NCBI RefSeq assembly: GCF_004343075.1
Contig: NZ_SLXP01000016.1
Location: 1-64,000 of the forward strand
Length of the DNA: 64,000 nucleotides
Direction: 5' to 3'
From: Rhodovulum marinum
Lineage (GTDB): Bacteria > Pseudomonadota > Alphaproteobacteria > Rhodobacterales > Rhodobacteraceae
The notes under the pieces are model-generated. The model saw only the letters and a program-made list of their open reading frames with translations. It was not told the DNA's origin and made no database searches. The stretch's first letter is position 1. Each line of letters starts with the position of its first letter. This document shows positions 1 through 9,073 of the stretch, one piece after another. A program made the translations under genes and the position numbers.

Positions 1-654
<654 letters not shown>

Positions 655-658
655 AAAG

Positions 659-695
659 CCGCGGCGGCGGGTCGGTCCACCCCGCCGCCGCCTTT
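659..695 (+). terminator. GC-rich hairpin after bluB
   Basis: A perfect 11-bp stem, GCGGCGGCGGG (661-671) with CCCGCCGCCGC (681-691), starts 6 bases after the bluB stop codon. It is followed by CTTTAC, so the U-tract is weak. It may be a terminator or an mRNA 3'-end stabiliser. Confidence 0.5.
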
Positions 696-1416
696 ACGGC
701 GGCTTTGGAGACAGCATCGACCTCTGGCGCATCGTGTGGGGCTAAATGCCGGGACGGGAGAGCGCCCGGTGCCTGGAAAGCCGCCGAACATGGCGTGCAG
801 CCCTCTTGAAATGCGCGTCACCAAAGGGAAGCGTCCTTCAACCCTTTGATCTTGGGGCAGGTCAAGGACCGCAGGTTTCGGCAGATCGACGAAGAAACCG
901 ACCGCCTTGAGGCGATGCCTTCGCTAACCTTCGGGCGGATGTGGCTGTTTTTGCGGCACTATGGACGACAAAACCCGGGGTTTGTCCGCGAACCTGGGTC
1001 TCGGCGTAATCGCGATCTTTCCGGTGGCCCTTGCCGTTCATTCGAACATCGGTGCCGCCGGTGCCCGAGCGTTTCGGCAGGTGGTGTCATTCGAACACCG
1101 TGCGCGAGCCGTCATGGCCCGCGCGTGCCAGAAGGTGCACCGCCGTGCAGGCGACCGCGCTGCAAGGCACAGGGTGCCCCAAGTCGAGAAGGCCCTCCGA
1201 AGGCGCATAATTCTGGGCGCACCGCGTGGTCTTGGGGCATGAAACTTGCGTGCGATTTCTGTCTTGGTCCAAAGGGTGCCCAACGAAACCGCCAGGTGCG
1301 GCGGGGAAATTCGCTCGATCCGGCGGGGATGCGACGGGAACCGGGATAATGTCGGTGTTCCACGCGGCCGCGGGACGCGCTATCCCGGCGCCGCCGATTA
1401 CCGGAAAGGATACGCG
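696..1416. other. Long stretch without a supported gene
   Basis: About 720 bases between the bluB terminator and the SLC13 gene. Open frames exist on both strands (for example 846-1349 plus and 1112-1477 minus). None has a convincing start with Shine-Dalgarno, a recognisable motif, or the codon pattern of the neighbouring genes. The base composition is somewhat less GC-biased at third positions than in flanking genes. Decayed coding sequence or an untranslated RNA cannot be excluded. I see no riboswitch core that I could name. Confidence 0.5.
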
Positions 1417-2787
1417 ATGCGCCATGGCTCCCTGATGCTTTTCGGGCTGATTTTCGCACTTTCGGCGGGGATCGCACTGACGGCGCCGGCGGGCCTGGCG
1501 CACGACCAGGCGCTGACGCTGGCGGTGGTGCTGGTCACGCTGGGGCTGTGGGGGACGGGCCTTGTGCCGCCATACCTTGCCACGCTGATCTTCTTCGCCG
1601 CGCTTCTGGTGGGCGGGCTGGCCGGGCCCGAGACGGTGTTTTCGGGGTTTTCCTCGGCGGCGATGTGGCTGGTGATGTCGGGTTTCGTCATCGGCGCGGC
1701 GATCACCGGGTCGGGGCTGGGCGCGCGGCTGGGCGCGGCGGTCGCCCCGCACCTGTCGCGCAGCTATGCGGGGCTGATCGCGGGGATGATGGGGCTTGGC
1801 GTGGTGCTGGCCTTTCTGATGCCCTCGTCCATGGGGCGGGCGATGGTGATGGTGCCGGTCGGGCTGGCCCTGGCCGAGGCGCTGGGATTCGGGCGCGGGT
1901 CGAACGGCCGGATCGGGGTTGCGCTGGCCGTCGCGCTGGCCTCGAACCTACCGGGCTTCGCGGTGCTGCCCGCGAACATTCCCAACATGGTGCTGGCGGG
2001 CGCGGCCGATCGGCTTCTCGACCTGCAGCCGAGCTATGCCGATTACCTTCTGCTGCATTTTCCGGTCCTTGGCCTCGCCAAGGCGGGCGTGGCGGTCTGG
2101 CTGATCCTTCGGCTTTTCCCGGCAGAAGTCGCCCCGGCGCAGGCCGCGACCGCGGCAAGCGCGGGGACCCGGCGCCAAACGGTGCTGATGGTGTTGCTGC
2201 TGGTCACGCTTGTCCTGTGGTCCACGGACAAGCTGCACGGGGTTAGTCCCGCCTGGGTCGGGATGGTTCTGGCCATCGTTCTGCTGCTGCCGCAAATCGG
2301 TTACGTCTCGCCGCCTGCGTTCCGCGAGGCGGTGGATTTCGGCACGATGATCTTCGTCGCCGGGGCGCTGGCCCTGGGGTCGGTGGTCGGCTCGTCGGGA
2401 CTGGGCGAGAAACTCGCCGGGCTCTTGCTGCAGGGGCTTCCATTGGCGCCGGGGCGCGATTTCTTCAATTTCCTGGCCCTTTCGGGGCTGAGCGGTGCGA
2501 CCGCGCTTGTCACCACCCAGCCCGGGGTGCCCGCGGTGATGACGCCTTTGGCCCAAGATTTGGCCGCGGCGACCGGGTTTTCCCCGTATGCGGTCGTCAT
2601 GACGCAGGTGGTCGGCTTTTCCACGGTGGTGTTTCCCTACCAGGCCGCGCCGCTGATCGTGGCGATGGGGCTGGCCAAGGAACCGGTCCGCGCGCTGGTC
2701 CGCACGACGCTGGCGCTGGCCGTGCTGACCGTCGTTTTCCTGCTGCCGCTGGATTTCCTGTGGTGGAAGGCGCTGGGCTGGATTTAG
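1417..2787 (+). CDS. SLC13/DASS-family anion permease
   Basis: A 456-residue polytopic inner-membrane protein of the divalent anion:Na+ symporter type (dicarboxylate, citrate or sulfate). The protein is almost continuously hydrophobic. It has two inverted halves, each with a hydrophilic turn and an SS/TT-P motif region: FLMPSSMGRA near residue 130 and ALVTTQPGVPA near residue 365, the usual positions of SLC13 SNT-like substrate loops. The start is set at the ATG preceded by GGAAAGGA (1402-1410). The frame stays open 57 codons further upstream, but that part reads as non-coding. No partner gene is adjacent and the substrate cannot be told from sequence. The gene converges on the next one with only 62 bases between. 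Confidence 0.82.
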   Translation: MRHGSLMLFGLIFALSAGIALTAPAGLAHDQALTLAVVLVTLGLWGTGLVPPYLATLIFFAALLVGGLAGPETVFSGFSSAAMWLVMSGFVIGAAITGSGLGARLGAAVAPHLSRSYAGLIAGMMGLGVVLAFLMPSSMGRAMVMVPVGLALAEALGFGRGSNGRIGVALAVALASNLPGFAVLPANIPNMVLAGAADRLLDLQPSYADYLLLHFPVLGLAKAGVAVWLILRLFPAEVAPAQAATAASAGTRRQTVLMVLLLVTLVLWSTDKLHGVSPAWVGMVLAIVLLLPQIGYVSPPAFREAVDFGTMIFVAGALALGSVVGSSGLGEKLAGLLLQGLPLAPGRDFFNFLALSGLSGATALVTTQPGVPAVMTPLAQDLAAATGFSPYAVVMTQVVGFSTVVFPYQAAPLIVAMGLAKEPVRALVRTTLALAVLTVVFLLPLDFLWWKALGWI

Positions 2788-2849
2788 GGCAGGGGGCCTT
2801 GCGCTGCGGTGCGATCGCCTGTTCTGGGGGCGGAACGGTGTGCCCGCGC

Positions 2850-3761
2850 CTATTCCCATTCCATCTGTTCGAAGGCGGACTGGGCATTGCGGCCGGCAAG
2901 GCTGTCGAACTGTTCGAGATGCGAAAAGGCCGACTGGTCGACACTCGGCGCATCCATGATATCGCCGCCCTCTTCGATCAGGGCACCGATCTTTTCGCGC
3001 AGGTTCGTCAGGTAATCGAAAGTCTCGGCCCGCGCCCGGTCGAGCGTGGTGGCCGGCCCGTGACCGGGGATGACATGGGCGGGGTCGAGGGCCGCGACCG
3101 CTTCAAAGGCAAGCGGCCAGCCCGCGACCGAGCTTTGCGGACCGATTCCCAGCAACCGGCCGATATAGACGATATCGCCGGTAAAGACGGTCCGCGCCCG
3201 GGGCATCCAGACGAAACTGTCGCCGGGTGTATGCGCCGGACCGACGTGCACGATTTCGAGGCTCAGCCCGCCAAGGGCGAGCGTGTAGCGATCCGCGAAG
3301 GTGATATCGGCAAAGGCAGGCTCCGTCCCGGCAAGCGCATCGCCCAGAAACCCGGCCAGCGCCGTCATCTGCATCGACCCGCGCGCGGCCTGGTCTTCGA
3401 CCGCGGCGGCGCTTGCGATCACCGTTGCGCCCTGCGCCTGCCAATAGCCATTGCCAAGCCAGCGGTGATCCTGGCCGCCGGTGTCGATGACATAGACCAC
3501 CGGCTGTTCGGTCACCGTGCGGATCGCATCATGCAGCGCCGCCGCCCCCTTCCACGAGCCGCCCGGATCGATCAGAACCGCCCCCTCCGGTGTCGTCACC
3601 AGGCCGAAGGTCGCGTTGTTGCCCAGGTTTTCGGGGCTGCGCTGTGCCGTTTCGCCGACGATCGCCCAGACACCCTCGGCGACGGGCTGGATTTCAAGCC
3701 GCTGTGCCGATGCAAGGTCGGGAACGGCGCACGCCAAGGCGATGACCAGAATGCGGATCAT
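2850..3761 (-). CDS. Metallo-beta-lactamase-fold protein, exported, with altered first metal site
   Basis: A 303-residue protein with a signal peptide (residues 1-19, ending ASAQ) and an MBL fold. The canonical HxHxDH loop is replaced by VIDTGGQDHRWLGN, so the two histidines of metal site 1 are missing while DH is kept. The other ligands are present: AHTPGD (His), FTGDIVYIG (Asp) and VIPGHGP (His). The general layout resembles exported MBL proteins of the quinoprotein-relay/SoxH type. It is the last gene of the ArsR-permease-thioredoxin operon, and its ATG overlaps the preceding TGA as ATGA. The substrate is unknown. A mono-metal hydrolase or a binding protein are both possible. Confidence 0.78.
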   Translation of the reverse strand: MIRILVIALACAVPDLASAQRLEIQPVAEGVWAIVGETAQRSPENLGNNATFGLVTTPEGAVLIDPGGSWKGAAALHDAIRTVTEQPVVYVIDTGGQDHRWLGNGYWQAQGATVIASAAAVEDQAARGSMQMTALAGFLGDALAGTEPAFADITFADRYTLALGGLSLEIVHVGPAHTPGDSFVWMPRARTVFTGDIVYIGRLLGIGPQSSVAGWPLAFEAVAALDPAHVIPGHGPATTLDRARAETFDYLTNLREKIGALIEEGGDIMDAPSVDQSAFSHLEQFDSLAGRNAQSAFEQMEWE

Positions 3762-3994
3762 GCGGTCAGCCAGCTTTCCAGCTTGGCTGTGTCGGGCAGT
3801 CCGCCGGCATGGACAAGCTTGCCATCCACCGCGACGCCCGGCGTGGACATGACACCCGCCATCGCGATGGATTTGGCGTCGGTGATCTTTTCGACCGAGA
3901 CCTCGACGCCAAGCCGGGATGCGGCGTCCTTGACCATGGCCGCGGTGGCCTCGCATCGTTTGCAGCCGGGGCCGTAGACCTTGACGGTTTTCAT
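3758..3994 (-). CDS. Small thioredoxin-fold (redox-active disulfide) protein
   Basis: A 78-residue cytoplasmic protein with a glutaredoxin-like start MKTVKVYGPGCKRCEATAAM. It carries a CKRC active site, a cis-proline strand STPGVAVDG, and ends close to the minimal fold. The length fits the TM0996/MtGrx-like 'thioredoxin family protein' group that is commonly linked to ArsP/YraQ permeases. The start is the ATG at 3994, preceded by AAGGAG (4001-4006). An upstream in-frame ATG at 4036 lacks this site. It lies 49 bases after the permease and overlaps the MBL gene by 4 bases. It probably delivers electrons or handles a thiol-bound substrate for the permease system; this is inferred from context. 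Confidence 0.85.
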   Translation of the reverse strand: MKTVKVYGPGCKRCEATAAMVKDAASRLGVEVSVEKITDAKSIAMAGVMSTPGVAVDGKLVHAGGLPDTAKLESWLTA

Positions 3995-4043
3995 GGCGTT
4001 CTCCTTGGAATGGGGCCCGTGGCCCGGGCGGATCACAGGATGA

Positions 4044-5093
4044 TCAGAGGATGAGGTTGAACAGAAAGCCGGTGGCCAGGATGCCCAGCGATACCACCGC
4101 GAGGAAAATACCGATCAGCCGGTAGGTCAGCACCTGCTTTAGGATGATCATTTCGGGCAGCGACAGCGCGATCACCGACATCATGAAGGCCAGCGTCGTG
4201 CCAAGTGCGGCGCCCTTGCCCAAAAGCGCCTCGACGATCGGGATCACGCCGGCCGCGTTGGTGTACATCGGAACGCCCACCGCGACGGCCGCAGGCACCG
4301 ACCACCACGCCTCGCCGCCCATGATCCGCAGCATCATCGCCTCGGGCACATAGCCGTGGATCAGGGCACCGATGCCGATGCCGACCAGCACCCAGATCCA
4401 GACCTTGCCGACGATCTCGCGCACCTGTTCGGCGCCGATCCTGAACCGGTCGGCCAGGGTCAGCCGTTCTTCGGGAATATCGCCCACCGGGCCCGCGTTC
4501 AGCTCGCGCACCCAGTCCTGCAGGTAGCGTTCCAGTCCCATGCGCCCCAGCATGAAACCCGCGACCGTGGCGATGGCAAAGCCGAAGACAAGATAGACCG
4601 TAGCGATCTGCCAGCCGACAAGCCCGTAAAGCAGGCCCAGCCCCACCGGCCCCACCATCGGCCCCGCGATCAGGAACGAAAAGGTCACCCCCAGCGGGAT
4701 CCCCGCCGAGACGAACCCGATGAAAAGCGGCACCGACGAGCACGAGCAGAACGGCGTGAACACGCCCAGCAGGGCGGCCAGGGGATAGCCCGCGATCTCG
4801 CGCTTGCCGGCGAGAATGGCGCGGGTCTTTTCCGGGCTGAACCAGCTGCGCAACACCCCGGTGACAAAGACGATCGCCGTCAGCAACAACAGAACCTTGG
4901 GCACGTCGTAGATGAAAAAGGCGAGGGCCTCGCCGGTGTGGCTGTCGCGCGCCACCGGGAAAAGCGACGTCGCCCATTCCGAAAAGCCCACAAGCTGGGA
5001 ATAAAGCAGCCACCACGCGCCTGCCGCCGCCGGCAGCCCGGCATACCATACCCAGTCCGGACGGCCGCGGGGCGGGTGCGTCTCGGCCGTCAT
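4044..5093 (-). CDS. ArsP/YraQ-type permease (DUF318)
   Basis: A 349-residue inner-membrane protein with about eight hydrophobic segments in two halves. The first half carries the family signature VFTPFCSCSSVPLF near residue 120, with the paired cysteines seen in this family. The second half has the matching MYTNAAGVIPIVEALLGKG segment near residue 280. Characterised relatives (ArsP) export trivalent organoarsenicals; others in the family are uncharacterised. The ATG overlaps the ArsR stop (ATGA, 5090-5093), so the two are translationally coupled. Control by an ArsR-family repressor and a downstream dithiol protein favour a metalloid or thiophilic-metal substrate, but the sequence does not fix which one. 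Confidence 0.87.
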   Translation of the reverse strand: MTAETHPPRGRPDWVWYAGLPAAAGAWWLLYSQLVGFSEWATSLFPVARDSHTGEALAFFIYDVPKVLLLLTAIVFVTGVLRSWFSPEKTRAILAGKREIAGYPLAALLGVFTPFCSCSSVPLFIGFVSAGIPLGVTFSFLIAGPMVGPVGLGLLYGLVGWQIATVYLVFGFAIATVAGFMLGRMGLERYLQDWVRELNAGPVGDIPEERLTLADRFRIGAEQVREIVGKVWIWVLVGIGIGALIHGYVPEAMMLRIMGGEAWWSVPAAVAVGVPMYTNAAGVIPIVEALLGKGAALGTTLAFMMSVIALSLPEMIILKQVLTYRLIGIFLAVVSLGILATGFLFNLIL

Positions 5094-5377
5094 GCGACCT
5101 TCTCCGCCACGCTGCGTTCCGCCGCCAATACCGCGTCGATCACCGCGACCAGTTCCGGCGCAAGATCGGGGTTGCGGCGATACCGCACCCATTGCGCGTC
5201 GCGCCGGTCCAGCACCAGACCGGCCTGCCGCAGCACCTTCATGTGCCGCGACATCCGGCTTTGGCTCGCGTCGAGGCGGGCCATCAACTCGCAGACGCAA
5301 TGCTCGCCGCCGTCCCAGACAAGGGCAAGCGCGGCACGGCGGGTCGGGTCGGAAATGGCTGTCAGAATATCCTGCAT
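5090..5377 (-). CDS. ArsR/SmtB-family metalloregulator
   Basis: A 95-residue winged-helix repressor. It begins MQDILTAISDPTRRAAL and carries the classic ArsR metal-site motif CVCELMA near residue 32 and the recognition helix SQSRMSRHMKVLRQAGLV. A CxC at this position typically binds As(III)/Sb(III) and causes release from DNA. It is the first gene of a four-gene operon and is followed by a translationally coupled permease. The ATG has no Shine-Dalgarno sequence. A good promoter lies only about 7 bases upstream, so the transcript is probably leaderless. The regulator very likely represses its own operon. Confidence 0.9.
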   Translation of the reverse strand: MQDILTAISDPTRRAALALVWDGGEHCVCELMARLDASQSRMSRHMKVLRQAGLVLDRRDAQWVRYRRNPDLAPELVAVIDAVLAAERSVAEKVA

Positions 5378-5384
5378 GGCGTTA

Positions 5385-5413
5385 TGTATATGCTTGATGG
5401 CGCATATGCGCAA
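5385..5413 (-). promoter_or_regulatory. arsR-operon promoter with palindromic operator
   Basis: Read on the minus strand: TTGCGC (5413-5408), a 17-base spacer, then TATACA (5390-5385). A perfect 12-bp palindrome GCGCATATGCGC (5400-5411) overlaps the -35 box and spacer. This is a suitable place for an ArsR-type repressor. The -10 box ends 7 bases before the arsR ATG. Confidence 0.65.
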
Positions 5414-5756
5414 TTCTTCATTTTCCTGAAGGTCTCTTCCAAGCCTTCGGGCCGATATCGCGCGCCGCTGGCCGGCCTGTGAAAAGGGGAAATCCGCCTC
5501 GGACATGACCCCGCCGCGCAAGGTGCGCAGGGGCGCATCGGCCCTGTCGAAACCGCTTGTCGTGCCGTGCCGCCGAAACGCCCCGTACCGCCTGCGCGCC
5601 GAACGCGGCCCGGGCTGCGTTCCTTCACGGCCCCGTGGGGACAATTTACCTCGCGCTTCGGCGCCCTCGGTTGGGGGAACGACCCACATGCGCTATTTTA
5701 TCTGGGAACGGTTGTCTCAGCGACCGTGTTCTACGCGCCTACCGGGAGAGACCGAC
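5414..5756. other. Intergenic region between divergent arsR operon and Tat-protein gene
   Basis: About 340 bases. Open frames here (for example 5505 onward, in frame with the next gene) have no convincing start. The only clear signal is GGGAGAG at 5744-5750, the ribosome binding site for the ATG at 5757. I see no named RNA element. Confidence 0.5.
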
Positions 5757-6245
5757 ATGACTGCCGTCCTGTTCAATCGCCGAACCCTGCTGGCCGCCAG
5801 CGGTGCGGCCTTGGTGACCGGTGCATCGGGCCTGCGGGTTCCGGCCAGGGCGCAGGGGGTTTCACCGACCCCCACGATGCGCGGCGGGTCGAACAACTAT
5901 CGCCCCGGCGCACCCATCGTGAAGCGGATCGGCGGTGGCGGTTTCTGGATGTCGGGCACCGTGCGCCGCGCGGGCGATGGGGCGCCGCTGGCCGGTCAGC
6001 GCATCCAGATCTGGGCGCACACGACCGAGGGGCATGAACGCGACTGGCACAGCCACGGCGCCACGCTGACCGACGAGAACGGCGTTTTCCGCCTGGAGAT
6101 GCCGCAGATCGTTCCTGCCTTCGGACAGGCCCATGGGCACCTTGCCTATGACAGCGGCGACTTCAAGACGGTCTTCCTGCGCCCGGTGATGGCCAGTTCG
6201 AAAGACACCAGTCTGGAGGCGCATTTCGTCCTTCAGCCGGCGTGA
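5757..6245 (+). CDS. Tat-exported intradiol-dioxygenase-like protein
   Basis: A 162-residue protein. The N-terminus NRRTLLAASGAALVTG is a twin-arginine signal, cleaved near residue 33 (ARAQG). The mature part is a beta-sandwich of the intradiol dioxygenase / protocatechuate 3,4-dioxygenase type: GTVRRAGDGAPLAGQRIQIW near residue 75, TDENGVFRLEMP near residue 110, and an AHGHLAY pair of histidines near residue 125 that could be iron ligands. It is shorter than true catechol dioxygenases and the Tyr ligands are not certain, so catalytic function is unproven. Its stop lies 20 bases before the ATG of the heme-type membrane protein that follows, which suggests an exported redox pair. Confidence 0.72.
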   Translation: MTAVLFNRRTLLAASGAALVTGASGLRVPARAQGVSPTPTMRGGSNNYRPGAPIVKRIGGGGFWMSGTVRRAGDGAPLAGQRIQIWAHTTEGHERDWHSHGATLTDENGVFRLEMPQIVPAFGQAHGHLAYDSGDFKTVFLRPVMASSKDTSLEAHFVLQPA

Positions 6246-6265
6246 TCGGGGTGAGGGAGGCGCGA

Positions 6266-6877
6266 ATGCGCCGGCTGCGCATGGCCCTGATCTGGGGCGG
6301 TTTCACCGCCGCGCTGGCCGTGCCGATCGCGGCGGCGGCGACCAGCCCCCTGCTGGCATGGCGCGACCCGGTCTACGTCGCCGCCGGCTTTGCCGGGATC
6401 GTCGCGATGGGGCTGTTGCTGTTTCAGCCGCTTCTGGCCGTCGGATACTTGCCGGGCCTTGCTGCGCTGCGGGGGCGGCGCGTCCATCGCTGGACCGGCG
6501 GCGCATTGGTCGCGGCCATCGTTGTCCATGTCTCGGGGTTGTGGATCACCAGCCCGCCGGACGTGGTCGACGCGCTGACGTTCACATCGCCCACACCCTT
6601 TTCCGCCTGGGGCGTGATCGCCATGTGGGCACTTTTCGCCGCGGCGCTGCTGGCCGCGGGCCGGCGCCGGGTGCGTCTGCGCTGGCGGACCTGGCGGCTC
6701 GCGCATACCTCGCTGGCGGTGGTGGTCGTGATCGGCAGCGTGGCGCATGCCCTTCTGATCGAGGGCACCATGGAAACGCTGTCCAAGGCGGGGCTTTGCA
6801 TGCTGGTCGTCGCGGCGACGGCGAAGGCCCTGGTCGATCTGCGGGTCTGGTCGTCCGGGGCAAACGCGAACCGGTGA
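6266..6877 (+). CDS. Ferric-reductase-like transmembrane protein (four-His heme scaffold)
   Basis: A 203-residue membrane protein with about six helices. Two histidine pairs with matching spacing fit a bis-heme ferric-reductase transmembrane domain (YedZ/FRE type): VHRWTGG to VHVSG, and AHTSLAV to AHALL, each 14 residues apart. No flavin or NAD domain is attached, so it must receive electrons from another protein. The start is the ATG at 6266 with GAGGGAGG just upstream. A GTG at 6242 overlapping the previous stop is an alternative. It is co-oriented with the Tat-exported dioxygenase-like protein and faces the sensor kinase gene tail-to-tail. Confidence 0.8.
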   Translation: MRRLRMALIWGGFTAALAVPIAAAATSPLLAWRDPVYVAAGFAGIVAMGLLLFQPLLAVGYLPGLAALRGRRVHRWTGGALVAAIVVHVSGLWITSPPDVVDALTFTSPTPFSAWGVIAMWALFAAALLAAGRRRVRLRWRTWRLAHTSLAVVVVIGSVAHALLIEGTMETLSKAGLCMLVVAATAKALVDLRVWSSGANANR

Positions 6878-6938
6878 AAGCCGGCCACCACGGCAGAGGG
6901 CATTCGAAAGCGCCCCGCAAAGGAAGCCGCCTCGATCG

Positions 6939-8273
6939 CTAGGTCGCCTTGGTCGCAGGCAGGCGTAGGGTGACGCGCAGTCCGCCCTCAGCCCGGTTTT
7001 CAAGACACAGTTCGCCGCCATGCGATGCGATGATGTTGCGCGCGATGGCCAGCCCCAGGCCCGCGCCCCCAGTCTCTCCGCTGCGGCTTTCCTCGCCCCG
7101 GACGAAGGGTTCCAGAACGTCCGAGAGCCGGCCTTCGGGGATGCCGGGGCCGTCGTCCTCCACGATCACGCGGGCCGCGGTTCCCTCGCGTTCAACGCGC
7201 ACACCGGCGGCCCCGCCATAGCGGATGGCGTTGTCGATGACATTGCCGAAGGCGCGGCCCAGTGCGACGGCGCGGCCGGGCACCTGCACCGCCTCCGCAC
7301 GCGTCAGCTTGGCGCCCCGCTCGTGGCACAACCGGTCCAGCAGCGCGGGCAGATCGACCCGCGTCTGTTCCTCGCCATCGCCGGCCCCGCGCGCATACTG
7401 GACCAGCCCGTCGGCCATGACGGTCATCTCGTCCAGGGTGCGGATCATCGGGGCTGCCTCATCCTCGTCCAGCATCTCGGCACGGATCCGCAGGCTGGTG
7501 ATGGGCGTGCGCAGATCATGCCCGACTGCGGCCAGCGTGCGCATCCGCTCGGCGTCGAACCGGGCGATGCGGCCCTGCATCTCGTTGAAGGCGGCGGCGG
7601 CGTCGCGCAACTCGCGCGGTCCGGCTTCGGGGACATGCACGCCGCGGTCGCCCTGTCCGGCGGCGCGCGCGGCCGCGGCCAGCGCGTTGAGGGGGCGTGT
7701 CAGACGCCGAACCAGCAACAGCGCGACGCCCAGAACCGACACCAAGGAGGTTCCAAGCACCAGCAACAGGACCTCGGACGGAATTCCGGGCGGCCCCCTG
7801 TGATCGCCGCGCGAAATGGAGTTCAGCCATTGCAAACCGCCGGCATCGCCGCCCAGCCGGATCGACAGCGCCACCGCCTCGCCGCTGCGCGCCCCGTCCT
7901 CGCGATGCCGGACCACCAGTTCGGCGCGCACCTCGCGGTCGCCCAGGGCGTCGCGCAGCGCGCGGGTCAGGGACGCGGAACGCGGGCCGCTATGGCCTGC
8001 CTCGACGATGGGGGCCGGGTCGACGGAGACCCGGGTCCGCCGGGTCGAAGCCGCCCGCGCCGCCTGAACCCGGCGATCGGCGGGCGCGGCCTCGATGGCG
8101 GGGACAAGCGAGACGATGCGTTCCACCTCGCGCTCGATCAGCGCGGCACTGTCCTGCCGCGCCCGATCCGCATACAGCAGGGCCGCCGCGACGAGGTTCG
8201 CCGCGATCAAGGCCGCCGCCAGAAGGATGGAAAACCGGGCGGCAAGGCCGTCGAGGGGCAGGCGCAGGGTCAT
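6939..8273 (-). CDS. Two-component sensor histidine kinase
   Basis: A 444-residue inner-membrane kinase. TM1 lies near residues 12-32, followed by a periplasmic sensor segment of about 140 residues with no recognisable domain. TM2 lies near residues 170-190, then HAMP (RRLTRPLNALAAAARA) and a dimerisation/phosphoacceptor helix with VGHDLRTPITSL (His252). The ATPase domain shows NVIDNAIRYGG (N box), VEDDGPGIPEG (G1) and GGAGLGLAIAR (G2). All residues for autophosphorylation are present. Its ATG overlaps the response regulator stop (ATGA at 8270-8273). The short periplasmic loop fits sensing of an ion or small ligand. Confidence 0.92.
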   Translation of the reverse strand: MTLRLPLDGLAARFSILLAAALIAANLVAAALLYADRARQDSAALIEREVERIVSLVPAIEAAPADRRVQAARAASTRRTRVSVDPAPIVEAGHSGPRSASLTRALRDALGDREVRAELVVRHREDGARSGEAVALSIRLGGDAGGLQWLNSISRGDHRGPPGIPSEVLLLVLGTSLVSVLGVALLLVRRLTRPLNALAAAARAAGQGDRGVHVPEAGPRELRDAAAAFNEMQGRIARFDAERMRTLAAVGHDLRTPITSLRIRAEMLDEDEAAPMIRTLDEMTVMADGLVQYARGAGDGEEQTRVDLPALLDRLCHERGAKLTRAEAVQVPGRAVALGRAFGNVIDNAIRYGGAAGVRVEREGTAARVIVEDDGPGIPEGRLSDVLEPFVRGEESRSGETGGAGLGLAIARNIIASHGGELCLENRAEGGLRVTLRLPATKAT

Positions 8274-9013
8274 GTGTCCTCCACGTCGACGGCCAGGCGA
8301 TAGCCGCCGCCCCATTCGGTGACGATCAGCCGGGGCGCCTTGGGGTCGGCCTCGACCTTGCGGCGCAGGCGGCTGACGGTGTTGTCGATCGCCCGGTCAT
8401 AGGCCTTGGCATCGCGCCCCGCCGTCAGGTCCAGCAGGCGGTCGCGGCTGAGCACGGTATGCGGGTGATCCAGCAGGATGCCCAGCAGGCGGCTTTCGCC
8501 CGAGGTCAGCGACACCGTGCGCCCGTCATCGTGCTGCACCTGCTGAAGGTCGGGATCGTGGTGCCACGGCCCGAACCTGCGGATGCCCGAGGCGATAAGC
8601 GTCGCGGGTTCCGGCACCCGGCGCAGAACCGCGCGGATGCGCGCCAGCAACTCGCGCGGGTTGAAGGGTTTGACCACGTAGTCGTCGGCGCCCAGCTCCA
8701 GGCCCACGATGCGGTCGGTCTCGTCCGCCATCGCGGTCAACAGGATCACCGGCGGGCCGCCGCGCGCGACCAGCCAGCGGCACAGGCTCAGCCCGTCCTC
8801 GCCCGGCATCATGATGTCCAGCACCACCAGCGCGGGCGTGCCGTCCTCCAGAACCCGCCGCGCCTCGCCCGCATTCGCCGCAAGCTGCGTCCGCAGCCCC
8901 TGCTTGCGCAGGTATTGGCCCAGAGGCTCGCGTATGTCGCGGGCATCGTCGACGATCAGGATCTGTGGGTCACCTTGGGACATCCGCGGGGTCGGGCCTT
9001 TCAGCTTTTCCAT
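8270..9013 (-). CDS. OmpR-family response regulator
   Basis: A 247-residue DNA-binding regulator. The receiver domain has the acidic pocket VDDARD, phosphoacceptor Asp66 in LVVLDIMMPGEDG, conserved Thr in LLTAMAD and Lys in VVKPFNPRE. It is followed by an OmpR-type winged helix ending TEWGGGYRLAVD. A second in-frame ATG at 8983 (residue 11) could be the real start, because neither has a good ribosome site. It forms an operon with the kinase and is divergent from the EF-hand/flavocytochrome genes. The long inverted repeat at 9074-9118 is the obvious candidate binding site. Confidence 0.92.
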   Translation of the reverse strand: MEKLKGPTPRMSQGDPQILIVDDARDIREPLGQYLRKQGLRTQLAANAGEARRVLEDGTPALVVLDIMMPGEDGLSLCRWLVARGGPPVILLTAMADETDRIVGLELGADDYVVKPFNPRELLARIRAVLRRVPEPATLIASGIRRFGPWHHDPDLQQVQHDDGRTVSLTSGESRLLGILLDHPHTVLSRDRLLDLTAGRDAKAYDRAIDNTVSRLRRKVEADPKAPRLIVTEWGGGYRLAVDVEDT

Positions 9014-9073
9014 AGAATAGGGGGGAGTAGGCGGGGTTTCCCAGCCTCTCCATCCCGTGCCGGCAAAAAGAAA

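Noticed and set aside
1246..1416. Upstream extension of the SLC13 frame (57 codons)
   Set aside because: The stretch is not hydrophobic or conserved-looking, and the ATG at 1417 has a good ribosome site.
696..1416. A cobalamin riboswitch near bluB
   Set aside because: I could not identify the B12-box core or the conserved pseudoknot arms. The gap is also downstream of bluB, not upstream.
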